36,947 nucleotides of DNA from Microbacteriaceae bacterium (lineage in GTDB: Bacteria; Actinomycetota; Actinomycetes; Actinomycetales; Microbacteriaceae): positions 1-36,947 of the forward strand of contig JACMPQ010000066.1 in NCBI GenBank assembly GCA_014377425.1, given 5' to 3'. Each line of letters begins with the position of its first letter. Within the stretch, counting starts at the first letter, position 1. Of the stretch, positions 1 to 8,633 are shown one piece after another. The notes under the pieces are model-generated. The model saw nothing but the letters and a program-made list of their open reading frames with translations, did no database searches and had not been told where the DNA came from. Both the position numbers and the translations under genes were made by a program.

Positions 1-1079
1 CTGATGGCGGCGCCGCTGCGACCCGCACGCCCGGTGCGGCCAATGCGGTGTACGTACGACTCGGTGTCAATGGGGATGTCGAAATTCACCACGTGGCTGA
101 TGCGCTCTACGTCGAGGCCGCGCGCCGCGACATCCGTGGCCACCAAAATGTCAAGCTTGCCGGACTTCAGCTGGTTGACGGTGCGCTCGCGTTGGGCCTG
201 AGCGACATCGCCGCTGATCGCCATTGCGGAGTAGCCGCGCGCCCGCAGCTTCTCGGCCAGGGTTTCGGTCTCGTTTTTGGTGCGAACGAAGACAATCATT
301 CCCTCGAAGTTTTCCACCTCGAGGATGCGGGTGAGGGCGTCGACCTTTTGCGGATACGACACCATCAGGTAACGCTGGGTGGTGTTGGCCGAGGTGGTGG
401 TCTTGTTTTCGACCGTGATCTCTTCCGGGTCGTTCAGGTACTTCTTTGAGATGCGACGAATCTGTGGCGGCATGGTGGCCGAGAACAGGGCCACCTGCTT
501 GTTATCCGGGGTGTCGGCGAGAATTGTCTCGACATCCTCGGCGAAGCCCATTTTGAGCATCTCGTCGGCCTCATCGAGCACGAGGTACTTGAGCTCGGAG
601 AGATCGAGGGTGCCCTTTTCGAGGTGATCCATGATGCGACCGGGGGTACCGACCACGATGTGCACGCCACGGCGAAGCGCCGAAAGCTGCACGCCGTAAG
701 CCTGGCCGCCGTACACCGGAAGCACGTGCACGCCGCGCATCTGGGCGGCGTACTTCTCGAACGCCTCGCAGACCTGCAGGGCGAGCTCACGGGTCGGCGC
801 GAGAATGAGCGCCTGCGGGCTCTTCTGCGACACGTCGAGGCGGGAGAGGATGGGCAGCGCAAAAGCTGCGGTTTTACCGGTACCGGTTTGGGCGAGCCCC
901 ACCACGTCGCGACCGGCCAGAAGCGGGGGAATGGTGGCCGCCTGAATTGCGGAAGGGGTCTCGTAGCCGACGTCCTTGAGCGCCTTCAACACCGCGTCGC
1001 TGAGACCGAGCTCAGTAAAAGTTTTGGTAGCCGGAGCAGATTCTGCTCCGCTGGGCGCTGTTGTATCAAGAACCGTCAT
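1..1079 (-). CDS. DEAD-box ATP-dependent RNA helicase (C-terminus beyond window edge)
   Basis: This protein unwinds RNA duplexes with ATP, probably in ribosome assembly or mRNA turnover and cold adaptation (DeaD/CsdA family role). Translating the reverse strand from the ATG at 1079 gives 359 open codons running off the window start. The full set of family motifs is visible: Q motif with F21 and Q46, motif I AQTGTGKT (63-70), Ia PTRELA (95-100), Ib TPGR (145-148), II DEAD (169-172), III SAT (200-202), V ARGLD (319-323) and [10 protein letters not shown] (344-351). Both RecA-like domains are therefore present, and only the C-terminal extension is missing. A stop codon lies in frame two codons upstream, so the start cannot be earlier. 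GAGG abuts the ATG, an unusually close ribosome site. DeaD-like is the best assignment, but without the C-terminal RNA-binding part RhlE-like cannot be excluded. Confidence 0.95.
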   Translation of the reverse strand, partial: MTVLDTTAPSGAESAPATKTFTELGLSDAVLKALKDVGYETPSAIQAATIPPLLAGRDVVGLAQTGTGKTAAFALPILSRLDVSQKSPQALILAPTRELALQVCEAFEKYAAQMRGVHVLPVYGGQAYGVQLSALRRGVHIVVGTPGRIMDHLEKGTLDLSELKYLVLDEADEMLKMGFAEDVETILADTPDNKQVALFSATMPPQIRRISKKYLNDPEEITVENKTTTSANTTQRYLMVSYPQKVDALTRILEVENFEGMIVFVRTKNETETLAEKLRARGYSAMAISGDVAQAQRERTVNQLKSGKLDILVATDVAARGLDVERISHVVNFDIPIDTESYVHRIGRTGRAGRSGAAI

Positions 1080-1291
1080 CCTCTAACGGTAGTGCGTTGA
1101 GGGATCGTCGAGAGCAGCGCCCGTCGCCAAGGTGATTGCCCTATCGCTACCGCTATCGCTATCGCCATCGGCTCGGGGGCAAAATCTTCGCCGCCTCGCA
1201 AAGTCTTGAACGAGCCTAAAAAGCTTCGGGCTCCCGTCGGGGGCGACTGCCACAGCGCAGCTCGGGTGAGGAAGGATTTGCTCCACGATAG

Positions 1292-2299
1292 CTACCCGCG
1301 AGTGCCCTCCCGCAATGCCGACGTATGCAGCCCGAGCCGGGGAGTGTTACTGCTCGGGCGTTCGCTGGCGTCGAGTTGTCGGTAGTCGCGCGGGGTCATC
1401 CCCGCTTCAGCGAGAAATTGTCGGTTGAAGTTGGCGAGGTTGCTGTAACCGACCTCAGCGCAAACAGAGGAAATGGAGATCGTTGTCATTTCGAGCAAGC
1501 GACAGGCATTCGCTATTCTCAACTTTTTCACCGTATCGCTGAAGGTGAGGCCGCTGGCCCGTTTGAAATATTTGGAGAACGACGGCTCCGACATGTGCGC
1601 TCGGCGAGCGGCCTCAGACATTCGGATCCGAGAAGAAAGATTCTCGAAAATATAGGAAAGTCCAGCCTCCACCGCCAACCTGGCCTCGCTCCCCTCGGCG
1701 GCAGCAAACCATTCTCGAGTAACGAACATTTTCTCGTTGCCGGGGGAACTCGACAGCACCCAGAGCAGGGCAAAAAGATGCGACATTCTTTTCGCCCCGG
1801 CTGTTCGACCAATCTGTTCAATTTCACGAGCTGCCTCAAGGGCCGTCTCCCCACCAAAAATGATTCCCAACTGGGATTGATTCAACAGTTCCGTGATTCC
1901 ACTGAGTTCAGGCATTACACCGATGCACCGGCTCAGCCAGTCTCCGTCGAATTGCACCACGGCGTCTCGGCCCAGAATAATCTCTCCCGGCTCGAGGTCG
2001 CTCATCCAGTCGTGCGGGAGCCCGGCACCGATCATGGCCACGTGGCCTGGAGCAAATGGACCAATTTCATCGCCGATGATGTAGCTGCCGGTGCCCTTGC
2101 GAATCAAATGAATTTCATATTCTCGATGAAAGTTCCAGCGTGCGATTTCGCTGGGGTAGTCATGTTCTAACCATCGAAACGATTCGCTCGGCAATAGCGG
2201 GATGACCTCGCGCGAAGCCGGGCGGTCGAGCCAGCGTGTCAGCCGCGTGGGTAGCTCATGGGCCGGGGCTTCACCGGAGGGCAATAACGGTTTTATCAC
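1292..2299 (-). CDS. AraC-family transcriptional regulator of the adjacent polyol operon
   Basis: A 335-residue regulator with an N-terminal cupin-like ligand domain (around EIHLIRKGTGSYIIGDEIG and the GLPHDW stretch) and a C-terminal AraC double helix-turn-helix, seen as MSEAARRAHMSEPSFSKYFK and ISSVCAEVGYSNLANFNRQF followed by GMTPRDYR. It sits divergently from the sugar transporter and polyol dehydrogenase operon, so by context it most likely senses a sugar or polyol and controls that operon. I chose the GTG at 2299 because AGAAGAG lies about 8 bases before it. An in-frame ATG at 2368 would add 23 residues (MRRFLRKYCRF...) but has no ribosome site. The ligand is not deducible from sequence alone. 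Confidence 0.88.
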   Translation of the reverse strand: MIKPLLPSGEAPAHELPTRLTRWLDRPASREVIPLLPSESFRWLEHDYPSEIARWNFHREYEIHLIRKGTGSYIIGDEIGPFAPGHVAMIGAGLPHDWMSDLEPGEIILGRDAVVQFDGDWLSRCIGVMPELSGITELLNQSQLGIIFGGETALEAAREIEQIGRTAGAKRMSHLFALLWVLSSSPGNEKMFVTREWFAAAEGSEARLAVEAGLSYIFENLSSRIRMSEAARRAHMSEPSFSKYFKRASGLTFSDTVKKLRIANACRLLEMTTISISSVCAEVGYSNLANFNRQFLAEAGMTPRDYRQLDASERPSSNTPRLGLHTSALREGTRG

Positions 2300-2760
2300 G
2301 GCACCAGCTCTTCTCGAATTTTGAAGGGGAGACAGAAAGCGACAATACTTTCTGAGAAAACGCCGCATTCAGGCTGATTTTGCGGTGTCCGAATGTCGAA
2401 TCCCATAACAATTTGATTTCGGCCCGCTCGACGTCGATTCGGCCGTGGAAAAAAAGTACCACTATGGCAGCGGGTTCGAACTGGTGATCGGATTTCAATC
2501 GCTATAAGTTTCTGATGTCGGGTGGAGCGCAGCTCTCCCAGCGGTCACGTCTTCCGAGCCCTCTGCATGGCAGCAGTGGGTATGGCAGAACTGAGCAATT
2601 CCGCAGCAGCCTCGATGGCTCGCCCGGGCTCGCCCGCGCGATCGCATCCGTTGGTTACATCTCCTTTTGGTGACCCCGACGGCTGCCAGCACATACCCGC
2701 ACCACTCAGCACCACAATCGCATGCACCAAAACAGTAAGCACCAAAACAAAGGAGTTCCA
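2300..2760. promoter_or_regulatory. Divergent control region between the AraC-family gene and the polyol operon
   Basis: About 460 bases without a credible gene. It contains three copies of ATGGCAG, at 2464-2470, 2567-2573 and 2582-2588. The last two are exactly 15 bases apart and extend to similar 15-base units. AraC-family activators commonly bind tandem direct repeats, so these are candidate operator half-sites. An 11-base direct repeat lies nearer the transporter start. I could not pick a convincing -35/-10 pair on either strand. Confidence 0.35.
2724..2749 (+). repeat. Direct repeat GCACCAAAACA in the 5' leader of the binding-protein gene
   Basis: Two identical 11-base copies, at 2724-2734 and 2739-2749, end just before the AAAGGAG ribosome site of the substrate-binding lipoprotein gene. 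Two further GCACC words lie just upstream. The function is unknown. A binding site in DNA or RNA, or a simple duplication, are all possible. Confidence 0.4.
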
Positions 2761-4110
2761 ATGCTTGTAAGAAAACGCTTTCTCGCCATGGGGGCAGGGC
2801 TCGCGATCACCGGGCTCGCGCTCAGCGGTTGCGCCGGAGCGGGGTCAACCTCGTCGGCGGCGAAGTCGGTCACCCTGACCCTCGCCACCGTGAACAACCC
2901 GCAGATGAAGGACATGGAACAGCTCAAGGGATCGTTCGAAAAGGACAACCCGGGCGTGAAGGTCAACTTCGTGCAGATGGAAGAGGGCGACCTTCGGGCC
3001 GCTGTCACCGCCGACGTTGCATCCGGAGCCGGCCAGTACGACGTAGTCACCGTGGGCGCCTATGAAGTACCGCAGTGGGGTGCCCAGGGCTGGCTCACCG
3101 ACCTCACCGACAACCTCAAAGCCGACAAGAGCTACGACGTCGGCGACATTTTGCAGCCGGTGCGCGACGCCCTTTCCTCGGGCGGCAAGCAGTACGCAGT
3201 TCCTTTCTACGGCGAGTCATCGATCTTGATGTACAACAAGGAAATGTTTGCCAAGGCTGGCCTGACCATGTCGGATCACCCGACCTGGCAAGAGGTCGCG
3301 GCCGCCGCGAAGGTGTTGAACACTCCGGAGCACGCCGGCATCTGCCTGCGCGGTAAGCCCGGATGGGGTGACCTGTTCGCCCCGCTCACCACGGTCGTTC
3401 AGACCTTCGGTGGTGCCTGGTATGACGAGAACTGGAAGGCCCAGGTGAACGCACCGCCGTTCGTTGAGGGTGTGCAGTTCTATGTTGACCTGCTCAAAGC
3501 TGCCGGCGAAAAAGACCCGGTCTCCAACAGCTTCACGGAGTGCCTCAACCAGCTCCAGTCCGGCAAGGTCGCCATGTGGTACGACGCCTCGGTGGCGGCA
3601 TCCATCCTTGAAGACCCGAAGACCTCGGCCGTCGCCGGCAAGATGGGCTACGTACACGCACCCGTGTACAAGACCAAGGAATCCGGCTGGCTCTGGTCGT
3701 GGAACCTCGCCGTTCCGAAGACCTCGAAGAACGCCGACGCTGCCGTGAAGTTCGTCAAGTGGGCCACCAGCAAGGACTACCAGCAGCTCGTTGGTAAGAC
3801 CCTCGGCTGGACTCGCGTTCCCCCGGGGGCACGCACCTCGACCTACTCGATCCCCGAGTACAAGACTGCCGCCGCCGCCTTCGCGCCGATCACCCTCGAC
3901 GTGATGAACTCGGTCAACCCGAAGCAGCCCGGGCTCAACCCGCAGCCGTGGGTGGGCATCCAGTACGTGACCATCCCCGAGTTCCAAGACGTGGGTAACC
4001 AGGTCGCACAGCTGGTCGCGGATGCCATCGCCGGTCGCACCACGGTGAAGGAAGCCCTCGACAAGGGTCAGGTCATCGCGCAGGCCGCGGGCGACAAGCA
4101 AAAGAAGTAG
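2761..4110 (+). CDS. ABC sugar/polyol transporter, substrate-binding lipoprotein
   Basis: A 449-residue family 1 solute-binding protein that captures a sugar or polyol outside the membrane and hands it to the two permeases encoded next. The N-terminus is a classic lipoprotein signal: RKR, a hydrophobic stretch, then the lipobox LSGC with the lipidated cysteine at residue 24. The mature part is typical of the MalE/SmoE type, including a GQYDVVTVGAYEVPQW region and SFTECLNQLQSGKVAMWYDAS. The ATG at 2761 is preceded by AAAGGAG at ideal distance; a GTG-less extension back to 2722 lacks a ribosome site and would bury the signal peptide. The downstream mannitol-type and sorbitol-type dehydrogenases make a hexitol or pentitol the likely ligand (inference). 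A strong hairpin follows the gene. Confidence 0.93.
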   Translation: MLVRKRFLAMGAGLAITGLALSGCAGAGSTSSAAKSVTLTLATVNNPQMKDMEQLKGSFEKDNPGVKVNFVQMEEGDLRAAVTADVASGAGQYDVVTVGAYEVPQWGAQGWLTDLTDNLKADKSYDVGDILQPVRDALSSGGKQYAVPFYGESSILMYNKEMFAKAGLTMSDHPTWQEVAAAAKVLNTPEHAGICLRGKPGWGDLFAPLTTVVQTFGGAWYDENWKAQVNAPPFVEGVQFYVDLLKAAGEKDPVSNSFTECLNQLQSGKVAMWYDASVAASILEDPKTSAVAGKMGYVHAPVYKTKESGWLWSWNLAVPKTSKNADAAVKFVKWATSKDYQQLVGKTLGWTRVPPGARTSTYSIPEYKTAAAAFAPITLDVMNSVNPKQPGLNPQPWVGIQYVTIPEFQDVGNQVAQLVADAIAGRTTVKEALDKGQVIAQAAGDKQKK

Positions 4111-4133
4111 CACGGCACCACCGCAGCAACTGA

Positions 4134-4169
4134 GGGTGGGGCTGGTCGGGAAACCGGCCAGCCCCACCC
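4134..4169 (+). terminator. 16-bp hairpin with GAAA tetraloop between binding-protein and permease genes
   Basis: The arms 4134-4149 and 4154-4169 are complementary over 16 positions with a single G-U pair, closing on a GAAA (GNRA-class) tetraloop at 4150-4153. There is no T run after it, so it is more likely a partial terminator or an RNA-stabilising structure than a full stop. Such hairpins after binding-protein genes keep that protein in excess over the permeases. Confidence 0.75.
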
Positions 4170-4200
4170 TTGACTCGACGATGAGGACAGGCGACAGATC

Positions 4201-5139
4201 ATGACAACGACGCTCGAAAAAACTTTCAGCCCGCCGCGCAAACCGCGGGTTGCCGTGACCCCGGCGCTTCGCAAAAAGGGCCGCCAAGCTCGAGCCCTCG
4301 TGCTGCCCGCCCTAATCTTCTCGATAGTGATCACCCAAATACCGTTTTTGGTCACAATCTATTTCTCGCTGTTGAACTGGAACCAACTTCGGCCGAGTGA
4401 AATCAAATTCGCCTGGTTCGACAACTACAAAGTGGTCTTCACCGGCCCCGACTTCTTGCCGTCACTCATCTCAACGGTGATCATCACCGGCTCATCGGTG
4501 GTGCTGTCGCTTCTGCTCGGGCTGTTTTTCGCCATCCTGCTCGACCGCAAATTTTTCGGCCAGGGTCTCGCCCGCACGCTCATGATCACGCCGTTTCTGG
4601 TGATGCCGGCTGCTGCCGCCTTGATCTGGAAGTGGTCACTGCTGGACGTAAACGTGGGCATGATCAACTTCGCGCTCAAACTTTTTGGAGTGCCGGCCGT
4701 CGCCTGGAACACCGACTTTCCGGTGTTGACCATCATCATGATGCTCACCTGGCAGTACACGCCGTTCATGATGCTGATCCTGCTGGCAGGGTTACAGAGC
4801 CAAAGCCGCGAGGTTTTGGAGGCCGCCTCGGTCGACGGCGCGGGCCCCTGGCGCACCTTCCAGTTCATGACCCTCCCTCACCTGCGCCAATATATTGAGA
4901 TCGCGACCCTCCTCGGCTCGATCATGCTCTTGCAGGCGTTTGACCCAATCGCGATCATGACCAAGGGCACAGGGGGATCCAAGACCCTCTCCTATCTGCT
5001 CTACGAACGGGCCTTCATCGGTCTCGATGTGGGCCAAGCGGCAGCCTTCGGGGTCGTGACCGTGGTGGTCACAATCGCCGTGGCCAGCATCGCCCTGCGC
5101 ACGCTATTCAAGGTATTCATCGACGGAGGAGAGCGCTGA
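4201..5139 (+). CDS. ABC sugar/polyol transporter permease, MalF/UgpA type
   Basis: A 312-residue integral membrane subunit forming half of the translocation channel. It has a basic cytoplasmic N-terminus, a first membrane helix around ALVLPALIFSIVITQIPFLV, and further helices through the protein, about six in total. The cytoplasmic EAA loop that docks with the ATPase is clear: EVLEAASVDGAGPWRTFQ. Its stop overlaps the ATG of the next permease by one base (TGATG at 5137-5141), so the pair is translationally coupled. The ATG at 4201 has GAGGACAG about 12-15 bases upstream, a slightly distant ribosome site. No ATP-binding subunit is encoded nearby, so a shared MsmK/MsiK-type ATPase elsewhere is inferred. 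Confidence 0.92.
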   Translation: MTTTLEKTFSPPRKPRVAVTPALRKKGRQARALVLPALIFSIVITQIPFLVTIYFSLLNWNQLRPSEIKFAWFDNYKVVFTGPDFLPSLISTVIITGSSVVLSLLLGLFFAILLDRKFFGQGLARTLMITPFLVMPAAAALIWKWSLLDVNVGMINFALKLFGVPAVAWNTDFPVLTIIMMLTWQYTPFMMLILLAGLQSQSREVLEAASVDGAGPWRTFQFMTLPHLRQYIEIATLLGSIMLLQAFDPIAIMTKGTGGSKTLSYLLYERAFIGLDVGQAAAFGVVTVVVTIAVASIALRTLFKVFIDGGER

Positions 5140-5951
5140 TGCGTAAGACTCGCGGCACCCTAATCACCACCCTGACCTGGTTTCTGGTCGCCCTGTTTTT
5201 CTTCCCCATCGGCTGGATGGTGTTCACCAGCCTCAAATCCGAGGGTGACGCCGCCTCCATCCCGCCCAAATTTCTGGCCACTCTCAATTTTGACCAGTAC
5301 GCGATCGTCTTCGACCGCGGTATGGGTTCCTACCTAATGAACTCCTTCACCGCGAGTATCGGATCGACACTGTTGGTGCTTTTGCTGGCAATTCCCGCAG
5401 CGTATGCGCTCAGCATCCGGCCAATTAAAAGCGTGAAAGACGTGCTGTTCTTCTTCATCTCCACCCGCTTTCTGCCGGCTGCCGCCTCGATTCTGCCGGT
5501 GTTCTTTATTCTGAAGGCGCTCGGGGCGCTCGACAACATCACGGCACTGGGCTTGCTCTACGCGGCAATGAACTTGCCGATTGCAGTCTGGATGATGCGC
5601 TCCTTCTATAACGAGGTGCCAATGGAAATCGTCGAGGCGGCCCAGGTTGACGGCGCGAGCCTGCGGGTGGAGCTGACTCGGGTGGTGCTGCCGATTCTGT
5701 TACCCGGAATCGCCGCAGTGGCACTCATCTGCTTCATCTTCTCCTGGAACGAATATTTTCTCGCCACCCTGCTCACCACCTTCCAGGCGCGCACGACCCC
5801 GCCATTTCTCGCCAGCTTCGTGGATGGCCGCGGTCAATTTCTGGCCGTGCTGTCTGCCGCCTCAACTTTGGCGGTGCTTCCGGTAATCATCGCCGGCTGG
5901 GTCGCCCAAAAGCAGCTTGTTCGAGGACTCGCCATGGGCGCCGTTAAGTAA
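5139..5951 (+). CDS. ABC sugar/polyol transporter permease, MalG/UgpE type
   Basis: A 270-residue partner permease. The first membrane helix (LTWFLVALFFFPIGWMVFTS) and the following LKSEGDA...PPKF segment are typical of MalG-family carbohydrate permeases. The EAA loop reads EIVEAAQVDGASLRVELTRV. GGAGGAGAG directly upstream of the ATG lies inside the end of the preceding gene and acts as the ribosome site. Length is normal for the family. About 57 bases separate its stop from the mannitol-type dehydrogenase, without an obvious terminator, so all five genes from the binding protein onward probably form one operon. Confidence 0.92.
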   Translation: MRKTRGTLITTLTWFLVALFFFPIGWMVFTSLKSEGDAASIPPKFLATLNFDQYAIVFDRGMGSYLMNSFTASIGSTLLVLLLAIPAAYALSIRPIKSVKDVLFFFISTRFLPAAASILPVFFILKALGALDNITALGLLYAAMNLPIAVWMMRSFYNEVPMEIVEAAQVDGASLRVELTRVVLPILLPGIAAVALICFIFSWNEYFLATLLTTFQARTTPPFLASFVDGRGQFLAVLSAASTLAVLPVIIAGWVAQKQLVRGLAMGAVK

Positions 5952-6008
5952 TCTTCCCCCTAACTTTCATCGTCACTGACCCTCTTCGTCACAGAAACGA
6001 GCTCAACC

Positions 6009-7502
6009 ATGACTCGACTCAGCGCTGCAACGCTCTCTCAGCTGGGCACCGACGTTGCCCGTCCCGGCTACGACCGAAGCGCCATCACTGCGGGCATCGT
6101 GCACATCGGGGTCGGCGGATTTCACCGCGCTCACCAGGCCGTTGCCATCGACCGCTTGCTGACCCTCGGATTGGCTCAGGAGTGGGGTATTTGTGGCGTG
6201 GGGCTCCTTGAGGGCGACCGCCGCATGAAGCAGATCTTCGACGAACAGGACTGCCTCTACACCGTGGTGGTCAAGCACGCCGACGGGAAGCGCGAACCCA
6301 GCGTGATCGGCAGCATCGTTCAGTACCTCTTTGCCCCGGATGACCCCACCGCCGTGATCGAGAAGATGGCGAGCCCCGACATTCGCATCGTTTCACTCAC
6401 GATCACCGAGGGCGGTTACAACTTCGACCGGGTCACCGGCGAGTTCGTGGCGAGTACTCCCACGGTTGCCGCCGACCTCGTGGCGGGTTCGATTCCGGTC
6501 AGCGCCTTCGGTTTCGTTACCGAGGCGTTGCGTCTGCGACGGGAGCGCGGCATCCCCCCCTTCACCGTGCAATCCTGCGACAACATCCAGGGCAACGGCG
6601 ATATGGCGCAGCGGATGTTCACCTCCTTTGCCCGCATCAAAGACCCCGACCTTGCCGACTGGATCAGCGAAACAGTGCGCTTCCCGAACGCCATGGTCGA
6701 TCGCATCACCCCGGTGACCTCGGCAGAGGACATCACGGCCACGGCCGAGCTGATCGGACTCGACGACGGGTGGCCGGTAGTGTGTGAACCGTTTTTCCAA
6801 TGGGTGATCGAAGACGATTTCCCGCTCGGTCGGCCGCCTTACGAGCGGGCTGGCGCCCAGATGGTGACGGATGTCGAGCCCTACGAATATATGAAGCTGC
6901 GACTCCTCAATGCGAGCCACCAGGGCCTGTGCTATTTCGGGTACCTGAGCGGCTACCGGTTTGCGCACGAAGCCACCCGAGACCCGGCAATTTCCAGCTT
7001 TCTTACCCGGTACATGGATCGGGAGGCGACGCCGACGCTTCATCCGGTGCCCGGGATTGATCTCGGGGCCTACAAAGCCATGCTGATTGAACGCTTCTCC
7101 AATCCCGAAGTGCGGGACACGCTCGCCAGGCTCTGTGCGGAATCATCCGATCGCATCCCGAAGTGGCTGGTGCCGGTGATTCGTGATCAGCTACGAACCG
7201 GCGGTGAAATCGACTGTTCCGCGGCCATTGTTGCCAGTTGGGCCCGCTACGACGAGGGCATCGATGAGCAGGGTGAAGCAATTACCGTGGTGGATCCGTT
7301 GCGCGATGAGTTGATGGCTATTGCCGCCACCCAGCGCGAAAATCCGCTCGCGTTTCTCGAAAACACTCAATTGTTTGGCGATCTCGCCGAAAACAAGCGT
7401 TTCGCCGCCGCCTATCTCGCAGCCCTCAACTCGCTGATCGAAAACGGTGCGCACGCCACGGTGGCGTCGTACGCCGCTTCGCCGACGGAACTGGTTCTGT
7501 GA
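6009..7502 (+). CDS. Mannitol 2-dehydrogenase family oxidoreductase
   Basis: A 497-residue polyol-specific long-chain dehydrogenase, expected to oxidise a polyol such as D-mannitol to D-fructose with NAD in the cytoplasm. The N-terminal nucleotide-binding motif is VHIGVGGFHRAHQ (31-43). The family catalytic set K-x4-N-x2-H is intact as K296, N301 and H304 in YMKLRLLNASHQ, almost the same numbering as recalled for the Pseudomonas fluorescens mannitol 2-dehydrogenase (K295, N300, H303). Length also matches. Fructuronate or altronate reductases share the fold, but the adjacent polyol transporter and sorbitol-type dehydrogenase favour a mannitol or arabinitol substrate. No strong ribosome site precedes the ATG. 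Its TGA overlaps the next ATG by one base. Confidence 0.88.
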   Translation: MTRLSAATLSQLGTDVARPGYDRSAITAGIVHIGVGGFHRAHQAVAIDRLLTLGLAQEWGICGVGLLEGDRRMKQIFDEQDCLYTVVVKHADGKREPSVIGSIVQYLFAPDDPTAVIEKMASPDIRIVSLTITEGGYNFDRVTGEFVASTPTVAADLVAGSIPVSAFGFVTEALRLRRERGIPPFTVQSCDNIQGNGDMAQRMFTSFARIKDPDLADWISETVRFPNAMVDRITPVTSAEDITATAELIGLDDGWPVVCEPFFQWVIEDDFPLGRPPYERAGAQMVTDVEPYEYMKLRLLNASHQGLCYFGYLSGYRFAHEATRDPAISSFLTRYMDREATPTLHPVPGIDLGAYKAMLIERFSNPEVRDTLARLCAESSDRIPKWLVPVIRDQLRTGGEIDCSAAIVASWARYDEGIDEQGEAITVVDPLRDELMAIAATQRENPLAFLENTQLFGDLAENKRFAAAYLAALNSLIENGAHATVASYAASPTELVL

Positions 7503-8518
7503 TGAGCGACCGGTCTAACAACCTCAGCGCGGTCCTTTACGGTGCCGGCGATCTTCGCATCGAGGATCGCCCGGTACCCGTGCCGGCGCCGGGTCAAGTG
7601 CTCGTGGAGATCGGCGCGGTCGGCATCTGCGGTTCGGATGTGCACTACTACGACCACGGTCGGATCGGCCGGTACGTGGTTGATTCGCCCATGATCGTGG
7701 GTCATGAATCGGCGGGCACGATCGTAGCGGTGGGGGAGAATGTATCCCCGGATCGCATCGGGCAGCTGGTCGCGCTTGAGCCGGGAGTTCCTGATCGAAC
7801 CTGCGAGCAGTGTCTCGCCGGGCGGTACAACCTGTGCCCGAACGTGGTCTTCTTCGCCACCCCGCCGGTCGACGGATCAATCAGCCGCTGGGTGGCCATC
7901 GACCAGTATTTTGCCCATCCGGCGCCGGACAACCTCTCCGTCGATGAGGCGGCGATGGCCGAACCCGTGTCGGTAGGGGTGTGGGCGGCGAAAAAAGCGG
8001 AAATACGCGCGGGAGATCGCGTGCTGGTTACCGGCGCCGGCCCGATTGGTCTATTCGCGGCGCAGGTGGCGAGAGCATTCGGTGCGAAGAACATCACCGT
8101 TACCGACGTCAGTGTGTTTCGGCTTGCCGTGGCTCGACAGCTGGGGTTTACCGCGATAGCGGCGAGCGACCCGCTGCAAAGCGAATTCGATGTGCTACTG
8201 GAGTGCTCTGGGGCGCCGTCGGCGTTATCCACCGGGATGCTGGCTCTCGCCGCCGCCGGGCGCGTTGTGCTGGTCGGAATGGGCGTCGATACGGTCAGCA
8301 TCAATGTGCCGCTCGTTCAGGGCAAAGAGCTCACCATCTCGGGAATCTTCCGCTACGCCAACACCTACCCGCTCGCACTCGATCTGCTCGCCTCCGCGGC
8401 GGTGACCACCGAACTTATCGTGACGCATCACTTTTCCCTCGCAGAGACGGAGTTGGCCCTCACCCTTGCGCGCCGCGATCCGAATGCGCTCAAGGCAATC
8501 GTTCGGCCGCACTCGTAA
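7502..8518 (+). CDS. Zinc-dependent medium-chain dehydrogenase, sorbitol/xylitol (L-iditol 2-dehydrogenase) type
   Basis: A 338-residue MDR-family enzyme likely to oxidise a polyol such as sorbitol or xylitol to the 2-ketose. Catalytic zinc ligands are C43 (GICGSD), H68 and E69 (GHES). The NAD-binding Rossmann motif is VTGAGPIGLFAAQ, followed by an acidic residue (TVTDVS), which suggests NAD rather than NADP. The structural-zinc lobe EPGVPDRTCEQCLAGRYNLC keeps C101, C104 and C112, but the first expected cysteine is D98. The start is ATG 7502, overlapping the previous stop (TGATG). A GTG three bases earlier is the only alternative. It is the last gene of the polyol operon. With the mannitol-type enzyme it would feed fructose or xylulose to a kinase that is not encoded here. 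Confidence 0.9.
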   Translation: MSDRSNNLSAVLYGAGDLRIEDRPVPVPAPGQVLVEIGAVGICGSDVHYYDHGRIGRYVVDSPMIVGHESAGTIVAVGENVSPDRIGQLVALEPGVPDRTCEQCLAGRYNLCPNVVFFATPPVDGSISRWVAIDQYFAHPAPDNLSVDEAAMAEPVSVGVWAAKKAEIRAGDRVLVTGAGPIGLFAAQVARAFGAKNITVTDVSVFRLAVARQLGFTAIAASDPLQSEFDVLLECSGAPSALSTGMLALAAAGRVVLVGMGVDTVSINVPLVQGKELTISGIFRYANTYPLALDLLASAAVTTELIVTHHFSLAETELALTLARRDPNALKAIVRPHS

Positions 8519-8633
8519 CACTCGGCGCCGTTGGGCCGGCGGTTTCAAGTCACGCCGAATCGCCGACACAAAATGATGACACGAATTGACGCCGCGAATC
8601 GTTGCTGAATCACCGCGATGCTAAGGTTTCGCC

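Noticed and set aside
1083-1286. 67-codon frame between the AraC-family gene and the helicase
   Set aside because: No ribosome site, no recognisable feature, and part of it is a simple hexamer repeat.
3217-4287. 356-codon open frame opposite the binding-protein gene
   Set aside because: Arg/Gly/His-rich composition with no motif, wholly antisense to a well-supported gene.
8523-8543. Short inverted repeat CGCCG/CGGCG after the zinc dehydrogenase
   Set aside because: Only five pairs and no T run, too weak to call a terminator.
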